Source: Setomelanomma holmii
Taxonomy: Eukaryota; Ascomycota; Dothideomycetes; Pleosporales; Phaeosphaeriaceae
DNA length: 64,000 nt
Reading direction: 5' to 3'
NCBI GenBank assembly: GCA_010015745.1
Contig: ML978175.1
Location: 186,001 to 250,000 of the forward strand
The notes under the pieces were generated by a model that ran no database searches, was not told the origin of the DNA, and saw nothing but the letters and a program-made list of their open reading frames with translations. This document shows positions 10,072-21,942 of the stretch, piece by piece. Position numbers and translations under genes: made by a program. Numbering within the stretch: position 1 is the first letter of the stretch; every line of letters starts with the position of its first letter.

Positions 10072-10878
10072 TCAGATCCCCAACAACCCACCCCCATCCG
10101 TCCTAACCATACTCCCCGTCATATTCCAATCCTTCAACAACGCCAAATAACTCTCCGCCACATCCTCGGGCTGCCCGGCCCTCCCTGTCGCCAAGTGCTC
10201 CCCATGAAACTTCATAACCTTCTCCTTCTGCTCATCACTCATCCGCCACAACTCCGTATTCACCACGCCCGGGCTGATCCCATTGACCCGTAGCGGCTTC
10301 AAATCCAACGCCAGATTGCGCACCATACTATGATGTCCACCCGCATAGCTCCCAATCACACTCCAGTTCGGAATCGGCTTCTCGCTCACCGCGCCCGTCG
10401 TGACGGTGTACGAGGACTTGTAGCTCGGTTCGAGATACGAGGGAAGGTATTTCGCCAACATCAACGGCGCGAAAAACCGGATCTGACCCGCTTGAAGAAC
10501 TTTCTCCATACTCATTTCCGCCAGCGGAATCGTAGCCAGCGCATCGCCAGCCGTGAAAACAACATGGTCGAGTTTCTTGCTCTGCCCACCGATTTTGGAC
10601 ACCGTGCCGTCTAGCAGCGTCTTGAGTTCAGATTCGAGCGTCGAAGACTTGGACAAATCGACTGTGAGCCCCACGATATTGGAGGATTTTGACGGGTAGC
10701 TGGATTGGAGTTTTTTGACTGCGGCGTCGACGCGCGAGGCGTTGGATGAGGATATAGCGACGAGCGCGTCGTGCTCGAGACAGGCTGCTGCAACGGCGAA
10801 ACCGATGCCGCTGGAGCCGCCGATGATGAGGATGCGCGAGGATGCGAGCTTTGAGGTGTATTTTGTTAAGTCGGACAT
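10072..10878 (-). CDS. Short-chain dehydrogenase/reductase lacking the usual active-site Lys
   Basis: Single exon, 268 residues, ATG at 10878. The cofactor loop IIGGSSGIGFAVAAAC (residues about 17-32) is the TGxxxGxG type of classical SDRs. DHVVFTAGDA corresponds to the NNAG strand, and ISPGVVNTELW plus the C-terminal MVRTDGGGLLGI are typical. At the expected catalytic YxxxK the sequence is YAGGH, so Lys is replaced by His. That pattern is known in a subgroup of fungal SDR-like proteins, so it may be a non-catalytic or altered enzyme and not a decayed one: the frame is fully open. Substrate unknown. Confidence 0.87.
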   Translation of the reverse strand: MSDLTKYTSKLASSRILIIGGSSGIGFAVAAACLEHDALVAISSSNASRVDAAVKKLQSSYPSKSSNIVGLTVDLSKSSTLESELKTLLDGTVSKIGGQSKKLDHVVFTAGDALATIPLAEMSMEKVLQAGQIRFFAPLMLAKYLPSYLEPSYKSSYTVTTGAVSEKPIPNWSVIGSYAGGHHSMVRNLALDLKPLRVNGISPGVVNTELWRMSDEQKEKVMKFHGEHLATGRAGQPEDVAESYLALLKDWNMTGSMVRTDGGGLLGI

Positions 10879-11622
10879 TGTGATTGTGGTGAGTGGAGGA
10901 GTGTGAGTGTTTGAAAGATGATACTGTGTAATGAGGAAATGGAGAAAATATCGTTATGGGGCACGGTATTTGTAAGTGCTGGTCACAATGATGCACTCGA
11001 TCTTCGTGCCCTTGAGGTTATATACCCAGGCCATTGTTTCCTAACCCAGACGGAGGTTGTTCATATGTCCGACCCCGGTGCTTCCGTGGAGCTTCGCATA
11101 AAGCTTGTCGAAGCTTGAATCCGTTTCTTTTCGATAGTAAGTTAATCACTATCTGTGCATGTGGTGTATGGTATGTCACGGAATTAGACACGGAGATAGT
11201 ACCAAGCTCGAATGCCTCACCAATCATACGCTTACGGTAGTGGTCGTAGCGCTGGTAGATTTGGCTCCACAGCGTAGCATGCATAGATTACATCACTGTG
11301 CGGCACTATGCAAACAGCAGAGCTGCTAAAATAGGCAAGCGGTCGCACTTAATGGGAATCGTTCAAGTGGTGGTTACCCTTCCTTTGTATTGGTCGTCCA
11401 AAGTGGGCAACTTGCCGTCTCCAATTTTGACTGACTTGGAATACATCTCGTCAGCCGGCTGATTTATAGAGCATGCGCAGAGATCCGACGGGATGCTCTG
11501 CGACTGCCGTGTCTTGCGCCATGCATCTTTCTTCGCAGCCAAGTACTGCGATGACATCTCCAACTTCTGGACTGTCGTGTCATGCCGCTATGTCGTTCAA
11601 AATTATTTACACATCCAGTAAT
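10879..11622. other. Intergenic region with short weak open frames
   Basis: Two minus-strand frames (11284-11018, 88 codons; 11563-11363, 67 codons) have reasonable composition but no domain or splice context that joins them. I treat them as relics or chance frames. The region includes the promoter of the SDR and the 3' end of EMC1. Confidence 0.35.
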
Positions 11623-14536
11623 CTAGGGTATAGTCCACAGGGAATTGATCTGCTTTCTCCTGACCTACAGTGTGTTAGTGATTACATCTGTCTCGAGATC
11701 AGACGTAGGACTTACTAAAGGCGCGACAAAGATGACGCCAACAAACAATGCTGCAACGGTAATCAACATGGAAATCTTGTTAAAGCCCTTGCCCAGGATA
11801 TCGAAGGCAAAGCTGGGTGCCACTCTGGTACCGAATATATCCAGCCCATATGCAAATATCAAACTTGTGCTTTCGATGCCGCTCTCGCTAGAGATTACAT
11901 CCTTGACACCAATAACCTCGTATTTGTGCGTCAGGTGCCACTTTGGGTCCCACTGGATCGAAGGGGTATAGTGTGCGAGTCCCTCTTCTTTCTCTTGCGC
12001 GTTGGGATCACGACCAATTGGGCGGCGAGGGTCAATGTCATGACGGGGAATGCCAATGATTGAGTTTAGTGAAGGCACTGTGACGAGAAGCTCGCGGTTG
12101 GTGATACCCTGTCGTGTTTGGGTGACGGTCATGTGTGATATCTCGGCGGGTATCTGATAACTTTGTGAAAGGATATAAGGCTTGATCACATCACCCGTCG
12201 AACTTGATGGTTGCACGGTCGAAGAGTTCGAAGTGGCCCCGAGTGGGCCCCTATCGTCCGGCAGAGGAGACTCGTAAAGATCCGAGACGATCAACTGGTA
12301 GCCGCGAGACGAGGCACCTGCCGTGGCGGCAGTTGTAAACGAATAGCTGAACCAATGCTCTGAGATTGTCGATGGAATTGGTCGAGACGTGTCCACATCG
12401 CTGTGAGACATCGTGTGAAGCAGCTGACCAGAAGCAGAGTCTAACAGGTAGACAGCCGCTGTGTGGGCAGAGTCGATCACTGCGCTGACCAAGACAATAT
12501 TAGGGTTCAGGTACTTGTATAGCACGCTGCGGTCACCCAAGACCTTGCCAATGGAGGCGACTGGGTCTTGAAGCGGCCGTGCTGTGTATGCGACGATTCG
12601 CTCGCCGGGAGCAGGCGAGAAGCTCCAAAGAGGCTCTGAGCTAGATCGACTTTCCAGAAAGCCTTTCAACGAACCGTCTACCAGGGTGAACGACACTAGC
12701 TTTTGCGGCTCAGAAAGAGCGAGTACTTGCTCTTTGACATTTGCCACCGAGGCTCGACTACCAGTTGTGTAGTTAATGTAGATCGACCCTGTAAGGCTTG
12801 GATCCTTGACCTCGACATAGCCACGATGCGCTTTCAAAGAAGGGCTGTTGAGGTTAGCATCAGGTGCGAACTGATGTAGGTCGACGTTCCACAAGACTTT
12901 GCCTCGCGAGCCGACATCGAGTGCAGCGAGACGTCCGTCTTCGGTCGCGACGACGACGAGCTTGTGAAAGCCAAATGTGTCGAGTTTGATATCGTCAATC
13001 GCAGCTCCCTTCGATTTGCCAAACACGCTGCCGAGTAGCCGAGTCGGGATACTTTGCAGCCACGCAGGCAAGTACTGCAGATCCTGAATATGTTTCTGCA
13101 GCCTGTGCACGTAAGCAGAGGCTAAATTGCGATGGCTTTCCTCCTCGAGTGCCTGTGCGAGCGCCTCTTCTTCAGGGAGACCAGCCCACACGGCGGAGAC
13201 AGATCCAGACAGAAATTCAGGGCGTGACCAGGCCAGCTCATCGTTGCGGTGCAGGACCCACTGTCCATTGGAATAGTAGACCGCGGACCTCACAGCGCTC
13301 GCTGTACCGGACTTGACGACGACTTCAGATGCGCCATGCACCGGATAGGCGCCTGCAGTAGCAAGCGAGTGCTTGAGGCTCCACCGACCTAATACACCAT
13401 ATGACTCTGATGAGTAGACAGTGACGTCGTCCTCAGTTATCCTTGTGAAGTAGACATTGGCATCGGAAGTGCTCGTCGTGAAGGTGCCCTTGCTTCTCAG
13501 CTCCGGGAGGCTATATGATTTCGAGATGGTGGTTTTCTTCAAATCGACGTGATAGACCTCAGCGTAGTGACCAACGGCGGTCTGATACTCGACCAGGAAG
13601 TGGGAACGCGAGTTGACATGGTTTGGGGCATGCAGCACGATGTTCTCGACAATCACATCCGCTGGTGTGTTGAAGCTGGCCACGTTCTTTGTGCCAATGA
13701 TGTTGACCTTCAGCACCTTGTTGGCCTTGTCCGTCCACGCCAGCAAGGGTGCTGCAGTGTTCGCACCGGCGAAAAGAATGTGGCTGCGGGCGGTAATCTC
13801 AGCGTCCGAGCTCAACGTGACCTGATCAATCTTCTTCCCGGTGATCGGGCTGAGGTAGGTGACCTTCAGCTTGGAGCCTCCGAGCATAGGCGAGTGGATC
13901 GAGAGGTAGTAGACGGTAGTTGGCGAGGTCGAAACCTGAAACGGCGCGTCTCCGCTGTCATCATGTCAGTGCCCGTCTTATAGCGAATGCTATAATAGCT
14001 AACCTCGTGTCTTCAAACGTCCATTTCGTTTGTCCAGTCTTGCCGTCGAGACGTTTCACTCCTTGTGACGTGCCAGAGAGCAGGACAATGGCGTCCTTGG
14101 CCTCATTGACAGTCATTCCATCTTCTTGCTCGAGGATTTCCAGATCCTCGACCACTGCGCCTGGGGTGGTTGTTTCCCACACGAGACGACCGTCCGAGGC
14201 ACTCCATGCCGCAATGCGGTCCCCAACAGCGCTGATGACCGTGTCCTGCTCACTGCCCGACCTGAGATGGCCCTGGACGTGGGGCTCTGCGGAAAAGTGC
14301 TGTCGCCATACCAGCGCGCCATCCTTCGGATTTATGGCGCCGATTGTCTGGCTATGTGATATCGAGTAGAGGAGCGAGGCTTTGGAGCCCGCATAAGGCT
14401 TCTGGAAGAAGGTGGCCTCGTGTTTCGGGCGGCCTAGCAGCGCATAGTGGAAGTCAATGTGGTATGCATCGTCCTCGAAGATGGCAGCTGCCGGCGCAAG
14501 ACATGCTGCAAGGGTCAGCGCAGCATAGAACCGCAT
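11623..14536 (-). CDS. emc1: ER membrane protein complex subunit 1, three exons
   Basis: Exons 14536-14004, 13954-11716 and 11664-11623 give 937 residues, a normal EMC1 length. EMC1 is the largest subunit of the EMC insertase for tail-anchored and multipass proteins in the ER. The start at 14536 gives a signal peptide (MRFYAALTLAACLAPAAAIF) followed by EDDAYHIDFHYALLG; an upstream in-frame ATG at 14668 would hide it. The luminal part shows PQQ-like propeller strands such as IGAINPKDGALVWRQ, AAWSASDGRLVWE and KRLDGKTGQTKW. The C-terminal DUF1620 block has IPRHDIDPRRPIGRDPNAQEKEEGL, LTHKYEVIG, LIFAYGLDIFGTRVAPS and one membrane helix (ISMLITVAALFVGVIFVAPL). The last exon adds VRRKQINSLW after a GTAAGT intron, restoring the positively charged cytosolic tail. 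Confidence 0.95.
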
Positions 14537-16386
14537 TGTTGTGTGGAGATGCGGGCAGAGTCTTCTGGTGCCGCTGCGACCTGTGAGCTCACTGGCACGG
14601 AAGCTGCGAGCCACGGACGGCCCGACTATTCCCCGGCGCGTCATGGGTGGAGGATAATCGCCGAACATGAAACTTCAATGCACTTATGCACCACGGGGCA
14701 CAATTTCGTGATATTTTGCGCCATTGATTTGTTCCTTCTCCTGCTTGGACTGTCCTTGATTCGCCGAGACTGCTTTCAACAGTCAGCAAGGTATATACAA
14801 GCTCCATGTATACTGCACCTCACGGCCAGCATTGCGGATGCGGCACAAATTCCGCCGGGGCTTTGCTGAGTATTCCGTCGCCGGCAGCCAACCGCCATTC
14901 GCAGGAGTTTTATTCCTCCAGAAAAGCTGCCAAAGGCCCCATTGGGCGTACACCAGAGCAGCTCAACTGGTTGTGGATAGAGGGAATGCCGTCAGTCATA
15001 CAGCGGCATTGCCGGCGGCCTCATACATTCAACCTACGAGTCCATGCCACCTTCAAGCTCTAAATCTAAGCGCACAATGCCTGTCCCTGCCACGTGAAGT
15101 AGCACCAGCACTAAGCCGTGGACTTGATATGGACGTGCAGCATGGACGCTTTGTATGGCTTCCACTGCGTCATATTGCGCCAAGCTCCGTTTGCTAGACG
15201 TGGAATCTAACAGTCCAGTCTGTCTGCATGCAGTCGCTGGGCGTGGGCTTAGCAGCATCTCTTGGCCGCATTTCGCAGGATGGCTGGGCGAACAATGTTT
15301 CTAACAACGCGTTTGGTTTCTGGTATTGCAGTCAGACGTCACCGTTCCTGAGGCAGCCGAAGAGCCACGGGGCGGTTCACAAGGCTGAAGCCCAAACGCG
15401 AAGCAACGTCAAACCGGCTGTCGCTTGACAGAAGCACTGAGGCTTGCTTCTAGCGCCGCCCGATTGACTCGCTCGGGTTGCGCTATCGAGGCATGGGGGA
15501 CCGGGACGCACCCGGTGTTCCGGTTGCCTGCTTCGCGACGGGGGGTGGTGGAATTAATGCTCACCACGGGCGACGATGGCTCGTCCCTGCGGAAGGAGAT
15601 CCCTTTGGAGCACCCGGCCCTGGACCAGCAGGCATATCGACAGTATGTATGGCTGCCTCTGCGCTGCAGAAGACGGTCCGTGTTACCCCAGAGCTGGACG
15701 GACGGTAGCTCTGCCTGGCGTACAGCACATCGACGCACTGCGCGAGTCCAAGCATGTCGCTACACCTATTCTGCTGAGCCCTGCCAAGCACAGGGTACAG
15801 ACGACTATTAATCGCTGCGTGCCCGCCAGATAGCATGCCTGAGGTACCTGCCCTTCTTGGTCGTCTGCACCCTGAAACCTTGGAATCGTTCGACGTCGTT
15901 GGCCTTATCGATAGCCACAGCCGCGAGAAAAATTTCTTCAAACACCAGCCTCGCCGCAAACCCAGGTACTCAGAGGTACGCCCCTTCACACGTGCGATCT
16001 GATTGTGGGACATTACCGATTTGCCGCAATGGCTCCATCACACGACCTCTCTACGAGATCCAATGCATTGATTGGACGTAACGTGAACTGAACATCAGAC
16101 AGCTGACGAGCTACACAGCAGTGCGGTTGGCCCACATTCTTCGGCACCAAGGCGCACCAGTCGACCCTGAGTCGCTGTATACGTCCACAGAACGTCGCCC
16201 GGACACAGCACATCCCGTCAGCAATATTGCTATTCGGCACTAGCACGACAATAGCTTTGGTCAACTAGTCGACTGGCCATTTTGAGCCGCTCGACCTTCT
16301 GTGGCACACGCCGCCACAGAAGGCAAGGAGCATCCTCTGCCCAGACTGTTGCAAACCTCTCACATCAAATCCTCCACATTTGAACC
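14537..16386. other. Gene-poor divergent region between EMC1 and RSR1
   Basis: 1,850 bases with several overlapping open frames on both strands around 15.2-15.9 kb, caused by locally high GC. None has a domain, a signal peptide or consistent splice signals. It contains the EMC1 and RSR1 promoters. Confidence 0.45.
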
Positions 16387-17263
16387 ATGTCCCAGCGGGA
16401 GTACCACATCGTCGTTCTCGGATCCGGTGAGTTGGAACCCACGCGATCAGCAGTTAGACCCAGCTGACGAAGGTGGCGCCTCAGGTGGAGTCGGGAAAAG
16501 TTGTCTCACTGGTATGTTTTGGAGCTTGTCGGGCTGCAGCACACAACCGCTGACCTGGTATAGCACAATTTGTGCAGAACGTGTGGATAGAAAGCTATGA
16601 TCCGACGATAGAAGACTCGTACCGGAAGGCCATCGATGTTGATGTTCGTTGCACCATGTACAGTTTCATTGCCACTCACTGACCCACTTTAGGGCCGTCA
16701 TGTCATGCTGGAAATCCTGGATACAGCAGGGACAGAACAATTCAGTACGTGCAAATGAAGAACCAGTTTGGGGGAGAGTGCTAATCATTCTACAGCCGCA
16801 ATGAGGTATAACGTTTGCAGATTTTGATAGTAATCACCTAACAGCGCGCAGAGAATTGTACATGAAAACTGGCCAAGGCTTCCTCCTCGTTTTCAGCATT
16901 ACATCACAATCATCATTCTATGAGTTAGCAGAGCTGCGGGAGCAGATCCGTCGAATAAAAGAAGACGACAATGTTCCAATGGTACTTATCGGCAACAAAT
17001 CCGACTTGGAGGAAGACCGGGCAATACCTCGACCACGCGCATTTGCAATATCACGTGAATGGAACATTCCATATTTCGAAACCAGTGCAAGAAGGAGGGC
17101 AAATGTGGACGAAGCATTCGTCGATCTGTGCAGACAAATCATCATGAAAGATCAGGCAAATCGTCGACACATGCCGCGTGAGGATGTAAGACCTGGGCCA
17201 AGGGACAGGAACCGAGGCCGTAATAAGCGGCACAAAAGCCGTCCACACTGTACGATTCTTTGA
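16387..17263 (+). CDS. rsr1: Ras-family GTPase, RSR1/BUD1 (KREV-1, Rap-like), six exons
   Basis: Exons 16387-16426, 16485-16511, 16564-16643, 16693-16744, 16796-16805 and 16852-17263 give 206 residues. Spliced features: YHIVVLGSG + GVGKSCLT (P-loop split by intron 1), switch I YDPTIEDSYRK, switch II LEILDTAGTEQF-TAMREL, NKSD and ETSA-type base motifs (IGNKSDLEE; YFETSAR), and a basic tail ending KSRPHCTIL. The CTIL box predicts geranylgeranylation. In yeast and Neurospora this GTPase sets polarity and hyphal growth site at the plasma membrane. Ras and Rap are hard to separate by eye, but DPTIEDSYRK, the Lys/Arg-rich tail and final Leu favour RSR1. Exons 2 and 5 are tiny (27 and 10 bases). The intron 3 donor is GTTCGT. 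Confidence 0.92.
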
Positions 17264-19712
17264 GTTACGATATCCCACGACGAAAGACCGGGTTCTGGCA
17301 GTGCTCCAGCTGGATCTGGCATTCTATCCTTCACGATGTTCCCTAGCTTCATTTTTACTGGGTCCAGCTTAACACGATAGACTTAGAGGAACCGCTCGCA
17401 GCGGAAAACCATCCCGTTTGATCCAAATCAGCGATCCCATTCTGGTGTGCCGAGACATCTGCATTTGGTGCTCTTCTAACAGCAAGTGAGCCTTCGAATG
17501 ATTTGCGTCATCGAGACGACGCGCAATACGGCCGCAAGATTCCCAGGCAACCTCTTGATGAGTGCCAGTTGAGTAGCAGCCACACCACGTGCAGCAACAC
17601 ATGTCTTCACGAGACGATCGGTTCGCCATCTTACCAATTGACGCAGGAACGCACAAATGAGCGTTCGTGCGAGTCAGGCACCTACAGCAGGCTCCGATGC
17701 TGGCGGCTGTGTCTCCACCATAGCCTCAGATCTCGATCATCAATTGCAGACACTGCTGCCCGATCCTATATTCCGTTATCCCCTGTACCATACTATGGTA
17801 TGAACGTCCTTCGACAATACGCGTGCCCGACTCGTTCAATGCACGTCACAGGTCGTGTATTCGGGCCTGTTCCCGGCCCAGGCATTGGCTCATATCGCTT
17901 TCCGCAACTAGCATGCTCTCATGCACGGAAGAGATAATCCGAGCACGGCAAGAGCAGCTCAACAACACAAGGCTGGTACCCTGAAGATACTTGCAAACTA
18001 CGTCAAAGCTCACGTACCCCGCATCACCTGCATTAGCCATCGGTCCCGTGAAGGATGCAGGTCAACAAAACGGCTAAATAGCGGGATGAAAGTACCTCCG
18101 CGATCTCGGCCGAGGGTGGTCAACCACAAGCAGCGTCACCTATGCCAGACCGAGATTTGTTACGATATATGAGAACGACATCAGTAGCCGCGTTAGCGAA
18201 GTTGAGATTCTGCCCGACGTAACATTCCTGGCGGGCAGACCACCTTGGGCAAAGGGATGCTGGACCGTTACAATGCATCAAGAGCCTTGCAATCTCAGCA
18301 AAGTCCCGCAGTCCTAATCTAGTAAGACAACCTCATCATGCTCACATGTTGGGAAAATACCGCCTATAGATGTCCTAGTTGGGCTGCCATACAACTAGTC
18401 CCGTGTCGACAAGGACGAGGCAGATTATTCACTACAGCAAGGAGCACCCTCCGAAGTACGCGAGGGCGCGATGTGTACTCTGAGACTTGCTAGAACCTGG
18501 ACTGCCTGAACATGCTGGACCGGTTGGAAAAGCCGACGAGTCAAAGGACCTTGCAAGACGCAGACAGTGACAGGTACCATCGGACGGCCCGACCCGGGGA
18601 CATCGAGTTATGATAGTGGCTGGTAGATGCTACTTTGATGCCACTGAACGCAGCTAGGTGAGGTAGACCATCTGAAGGGTACTGTAATCATGATTAATGA
18701 GTGTAGCCCAGATCATATAAGCTATGGACCAGGCGGTACAGATGGAAGGACTCGCGAGCGGAAGACAATACCTTCAGCTCGATGAGACCAGTGAGATAAC
18801 TGGCAGGGCTGATGAAAGATGTCTCCTCGGGCAGGCCAGTGGACACATGTCTTTCGGCAACCGCAGGCAGAATACAAACCTCGGATAACGCAATTATGAC
18901 GTTACCGAGACAATCGAACAAGGAACACATCGAGATGACTGTTCACGATCTACAGCATTCCTTGATGTTCCTTTGACATTTGTCAATGAAAAGGTGGCCT
19001 TTGTTTTGCAGAGGCAACATCGAGGGGCAAATAGCAGACCCTGATCGCTCGCAGGCCCTGAAAATCACTCACGTTCCGAGAACGGCCAACGCAGCATCCG
19101 CAATCTCAGCTTGATACGGCGCGCGCCTACAATCGGGCTGAAACGCATCTTATGACCTGCAATACGCGAACAGCACCCACTTGCCTGCGTGCAAGCGTTG
19201 CGTGCTTGTCCTCTTGCAGCGAGGCTGGGCCTTCTCAGTGGTTTGCGGGCGCGACAAATGACGTAGGGTATGGCTCGTGCGTACATGGCGGGGCACTGAG
19301 GGGCAGTTGCCGCAGCGATCTGGAACATGAGCGCGTGAATTGGGCATAGAGGCGGATGGATGCGCATGGACAAAGGACACGATTCCCATGGAATTCTTCG
19401 ATCGTCATCGTCATAGTCACATTGTGCCTTGCGGCTACCCCATTCTCCCTGGCACGTGTGCCATTCTCGACGAATTCTCAGCCCCAATGACGTGCCTTCA
19501 CCTTCCACATGCGCGCGTTCGTGCTTGCCACTTCTACGTTTGTCCGTGACGTCACAGTAAACAACGCTTGCGGCTGCCTGCCGCCCCTCTCGTACGCTCA
19601 GCTACTTAAGCCTCCGGCTCCCGCTACCGACCTTCTTCTTTCATCACACAAGCTCACATCAACCTTCCACATACCTTCAACAAACCAAACCAACCAAACT
19701 ACCTCAATCATA
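17264..19712. other. 2.4 kb gene-poor region upstream of grg-1
   Basis: Several frames of 60-147 codons occur on both strands, but their composition (Arg, Ser, Cys, His-rich) and mutual overlap look like chance. A minus-strand frame at 18930-18694 is the most protein-like and may be a relic. No repeat or RNA gene was recognised. The right end contains the grg-1 promoter. Confidence 0.4.
19453..19554 (+). promoter_or_regulatory. CACGTG and CRE-type TGACGTCA motifs upstream of grg-1
   Basis: A perfect palindromic CRE (TGACGTCA) lies at 19547-19554, 159 bases before the grg-1 start, and a CACGTG E-box core at 19453-19458. Between the CRE and the ATG runs a CT- and CAA-rich leader typical of highly expressed fungal genes. 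CREs bind bZIP factors of the ATF/CREB type in stress and carbon responses; use here is inferred only from position. Confidence 0.5.
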
Positions 19713-19982
19713 ATGTCTGCACCCAACGCCAACGCACCCAACGACGGCATTGTCGGCCAGGCCGTCAACAGCGTCAAGAACGCCGCCAACTACGTCTCCG
19801 AGTCCATCCAGGGCAACTCTGCTGAGGCTTCCAAGGAGGCCAACAAACAGCAAGCCAAGGGCAACGTTCCCGGCAACGACTCGGTCACCGACCGTGTTTC
19901 GGGTGCCTTCGGCGCTGCCAGCGACAAAATCGACCAGACCAAGCACGAAGGTTCCGCTGAGGCCAACAAGCGCTCCGTCTAA
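19713..19982 (+). CDS. grg-1: Glucose-repressible protein Grg-1/Ccg-1 family
   Basis: 89 residues from the ATG at 19713, which directly follows a CAAACC-rich leader; longer upstream starts are not plausible. The body shows VKNAANYVSESIQG, SKEANKQQAKGN, GAASDKIDQTKHEGSAEANK, the repeated hydrophilic helical pattern of Neurospora GRG-1/CCG-1. These small, soluble, intrinsically disordered proteins are strongly induced on glucose loss, starvation and by the clock in Neurospora; their molecular action is not known. No intron is evident. The promoter carries a perfect CRE. Confidence 0.9.
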   Translation: MSAPNANAPNDGIVGQAVNSVKNAANYVSESIQGNSAEASKEANKQQAKGNVPGNDSVTDRVSGAFGAASDKIDQTKHEGSAEANKRSV

Positions 19983-21396
19983 GCGAATGCTGGATACCCC
20001 TTCGATTCTCACCCTTGGTACATTTGTCTTTGTTCTTTTATCATGGGGGAGATGCTAACGAAAAGAAGGTTCAGAACGATGTTTCACATGATGGCTGTGA
20101 GCATTGCGACTCCAGCCGGGTTCACGACAGTACCATGATATAATGGACACGAGATACCAATAAATTACATTCATCAACATCTGATTTTGCAAATTCATGC
20201 CGTGATTATTCGCCTATGTACATTTGATATCCTTCCGACTACTGGACCCAACATTAACAGGTTCTTTGCTTACTCTCTCAGAATTGACACCTATGTTGAC
20301 CTGTCCTCCAGATTATTTAACAGCTAACCAACACCCAATGTTGAACAACCCCTGGCTGCAAGCCGACGCAGAGGTTTTCGCAAAGGCTACCCCTCACGTT
20401 CGGCTCCACCATTACTAGCTCGAGATTTCAGGAACCAACTCCGCATTTGACCTTTCATCACGCCACGAAAGATCTCTGCCAGGTTTGCGCACAAGCTACC
20501 AGGTTTCCACACGAGCTAGCACGATTCATGGCGTGATTATCGGCATCGATCGCGAACCTCGGAACATAATGCCACTCAATGAGAAAAGCTCTTGGCGCGA
20601 GAAGTTGGGATCTCGGGATACCTTCCGTCTGCTGAGGGAATCGGTGCTTGAGCATACATTGGACAGCATTTGTGGCTGTGCGGTCTTATTATATTTGTTC
20701 AAATTGATGAGTGTTGCTTCGAGTGACAGCTCATCCGAACACATGCGCACACCACATTCATGTCTTGATCACTCACGTTCACGATCTTCTTTCTCATTTC
20801 AATCATCTCATTGCTACACTCTCAACAAAGCAAAACAACTAAGCCAGCATCTCGCGAAAAGGCAGGGGTATAGAGCGCTCCGACAAAAGAGAGAGCCAAT
20901 GCTGGAACGCGGAAAGTGCACTTTCTCCACTTTCGGCCGTGCCCTCGTTCGCGTATAAAGTGGCCTCTGAGCAACGGCTTCGTGGAAGAACAGGCGGCGC
21001 GGAAACGGAACGCTGATCCTGGTGCGGGAAGGGTAGAAGGGGGGAATAGTTTGTTAATGGGACTGGGATGCGGAAATCTGGGGGAAGTGGTGCGGGGATG
21101 AGCGGGCGTCGGGGTATGTTGTGCGTTGGTGGTGGTAAAGCGGGTAGTGGTGGTGGTTTGGTTGCCAGGTAAGAAATGCGTCGGACTGGAGAAGGAGACC
21201 GTGATCTCGGGAATTTCGGCGGGGGTGGTGATTGCGTCGTAGACTCCGTATCAACCTTCGGTCCATGTGCTTTGAATCCCCAATGTCCGACCTCAACATC
21301 GACATCGAAAACAATCTTCTGCAGCACATGCAACGTCAGCAAGACAGTCTTACACACTTTCATCCCCTAGGACGAGTCCTAGATGATAGAAAGTGT
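19983..21396. other. Intergenic region with a Pro-rich low-confidence frame
   Basis: A minus-strand frame of 174 codons (21363-20839) is rich in Pro and Ser (KFPRSRSPSPVRR, KPPPLPALPPPT). Two other frames across the same bases are also open, so this is probably C-rich low-complexity sequence and not a gene. The left part holds the 3' flank of grg-1. Confidence 0.35.
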
Positions 21397-21942
21397 TTAA
21401 GGATGCTGATTTGCGCGTCCAGTAAGGCTTGTCCTTGCCTTGCGCGTCTTCCAAAACACCACGGCCCCATAAATCGCCGTCAAAAACCACAGCAGCATAT
21501 TAGTGAGTAGAACCCACACGCCATTCTTCATACGCTTGATCCCGGCATTCCCCTCAGAATTCTCAGGAATATACATTTTCCCGAAAATCCCAAATGCAAC
21601 AAGATAACACAGCCACACAAACGCATCCACGTAGAAAAAGAACCACGCTTTGACCAGCGGCAGCATGAAGAACAGGCTGATGACCGCGCCTAACGTGCCG
21701 CACACGACTGCCCAGACCCATTTCGAATCGGTGTAGACGTGCGCTTTGCGTGCGCGGTCGAGGTCGATGGCGTATAGGCCGATGACGGTGATGCCGAGCA
21801 CGAATTGGAAGAAGCGTGCGAGGATGCGAAGGATTGAGCCGATGCTGAGGTGCGAGCGGAGGGAGGTGCCGAGGGTGGCTTTTTCGCCTTTGAGAGAGCC
21901 GCGGGAGAGGAAGGAGAGGGCCATGGTGAGGAGCTGGATCAT
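21397..21942 (-). CDS. MARVEL-domain four-helix membrane protein
   Basis: Single exon, 181 residues, ATG at 21942 (a second Met follows six codons later). Four hydrophobic segments are visible: residues about 43-63 (FFQFVLGITVIGLYAIDL), 73-97 (WVWAVVCGTLGAVISLFFMLP), 100-122 (AWFFFYVDAFVWLCYLVAFGIFG) and 146-168 (VWVLLTNMLLWFLTAIYGAVV). Spacing and the basic cytosolic ends fit the fungal MARVEL family, membrane-organising proteins of the plasma membrane or secretory pathway. The family call is from helix pattern, not from a sharp motif. Confidence 0.82.
   Translation of the reverse strand: MIQLLTMALSFLSRGSLKGEKATLGTSLRSHLSIGSILRILARFFQFVLGITVIGLYAIDLDRARKAHVYTDSKWVWAVVCGTLGAVISLFFMLPLVKAWFFFYVDAFVWLCYLVAFGIFGKMYIPENSEGNAGIKRMKNGVWVLLTNMLLWFLTAIYGAVVFWKTRKARTSLTGRANQHP

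Noticed and set aside
15409..16013. Several overlapping frames in the EMC1-RSR1 gap
   Set aside because: High GC reduces stop codons on both strands; none shows a domain or conserved motif.
17369..18930. Possible genes in the gap before grg-1
   Set aside because: Short frames with chance-like composition; no consistent splice signals or domains.
20839..21363. Pro-rich 174-codon frame
   Set aside because: Low-complexity C-rich DNA is open in all three minus-strand frames here; no domain or start context.
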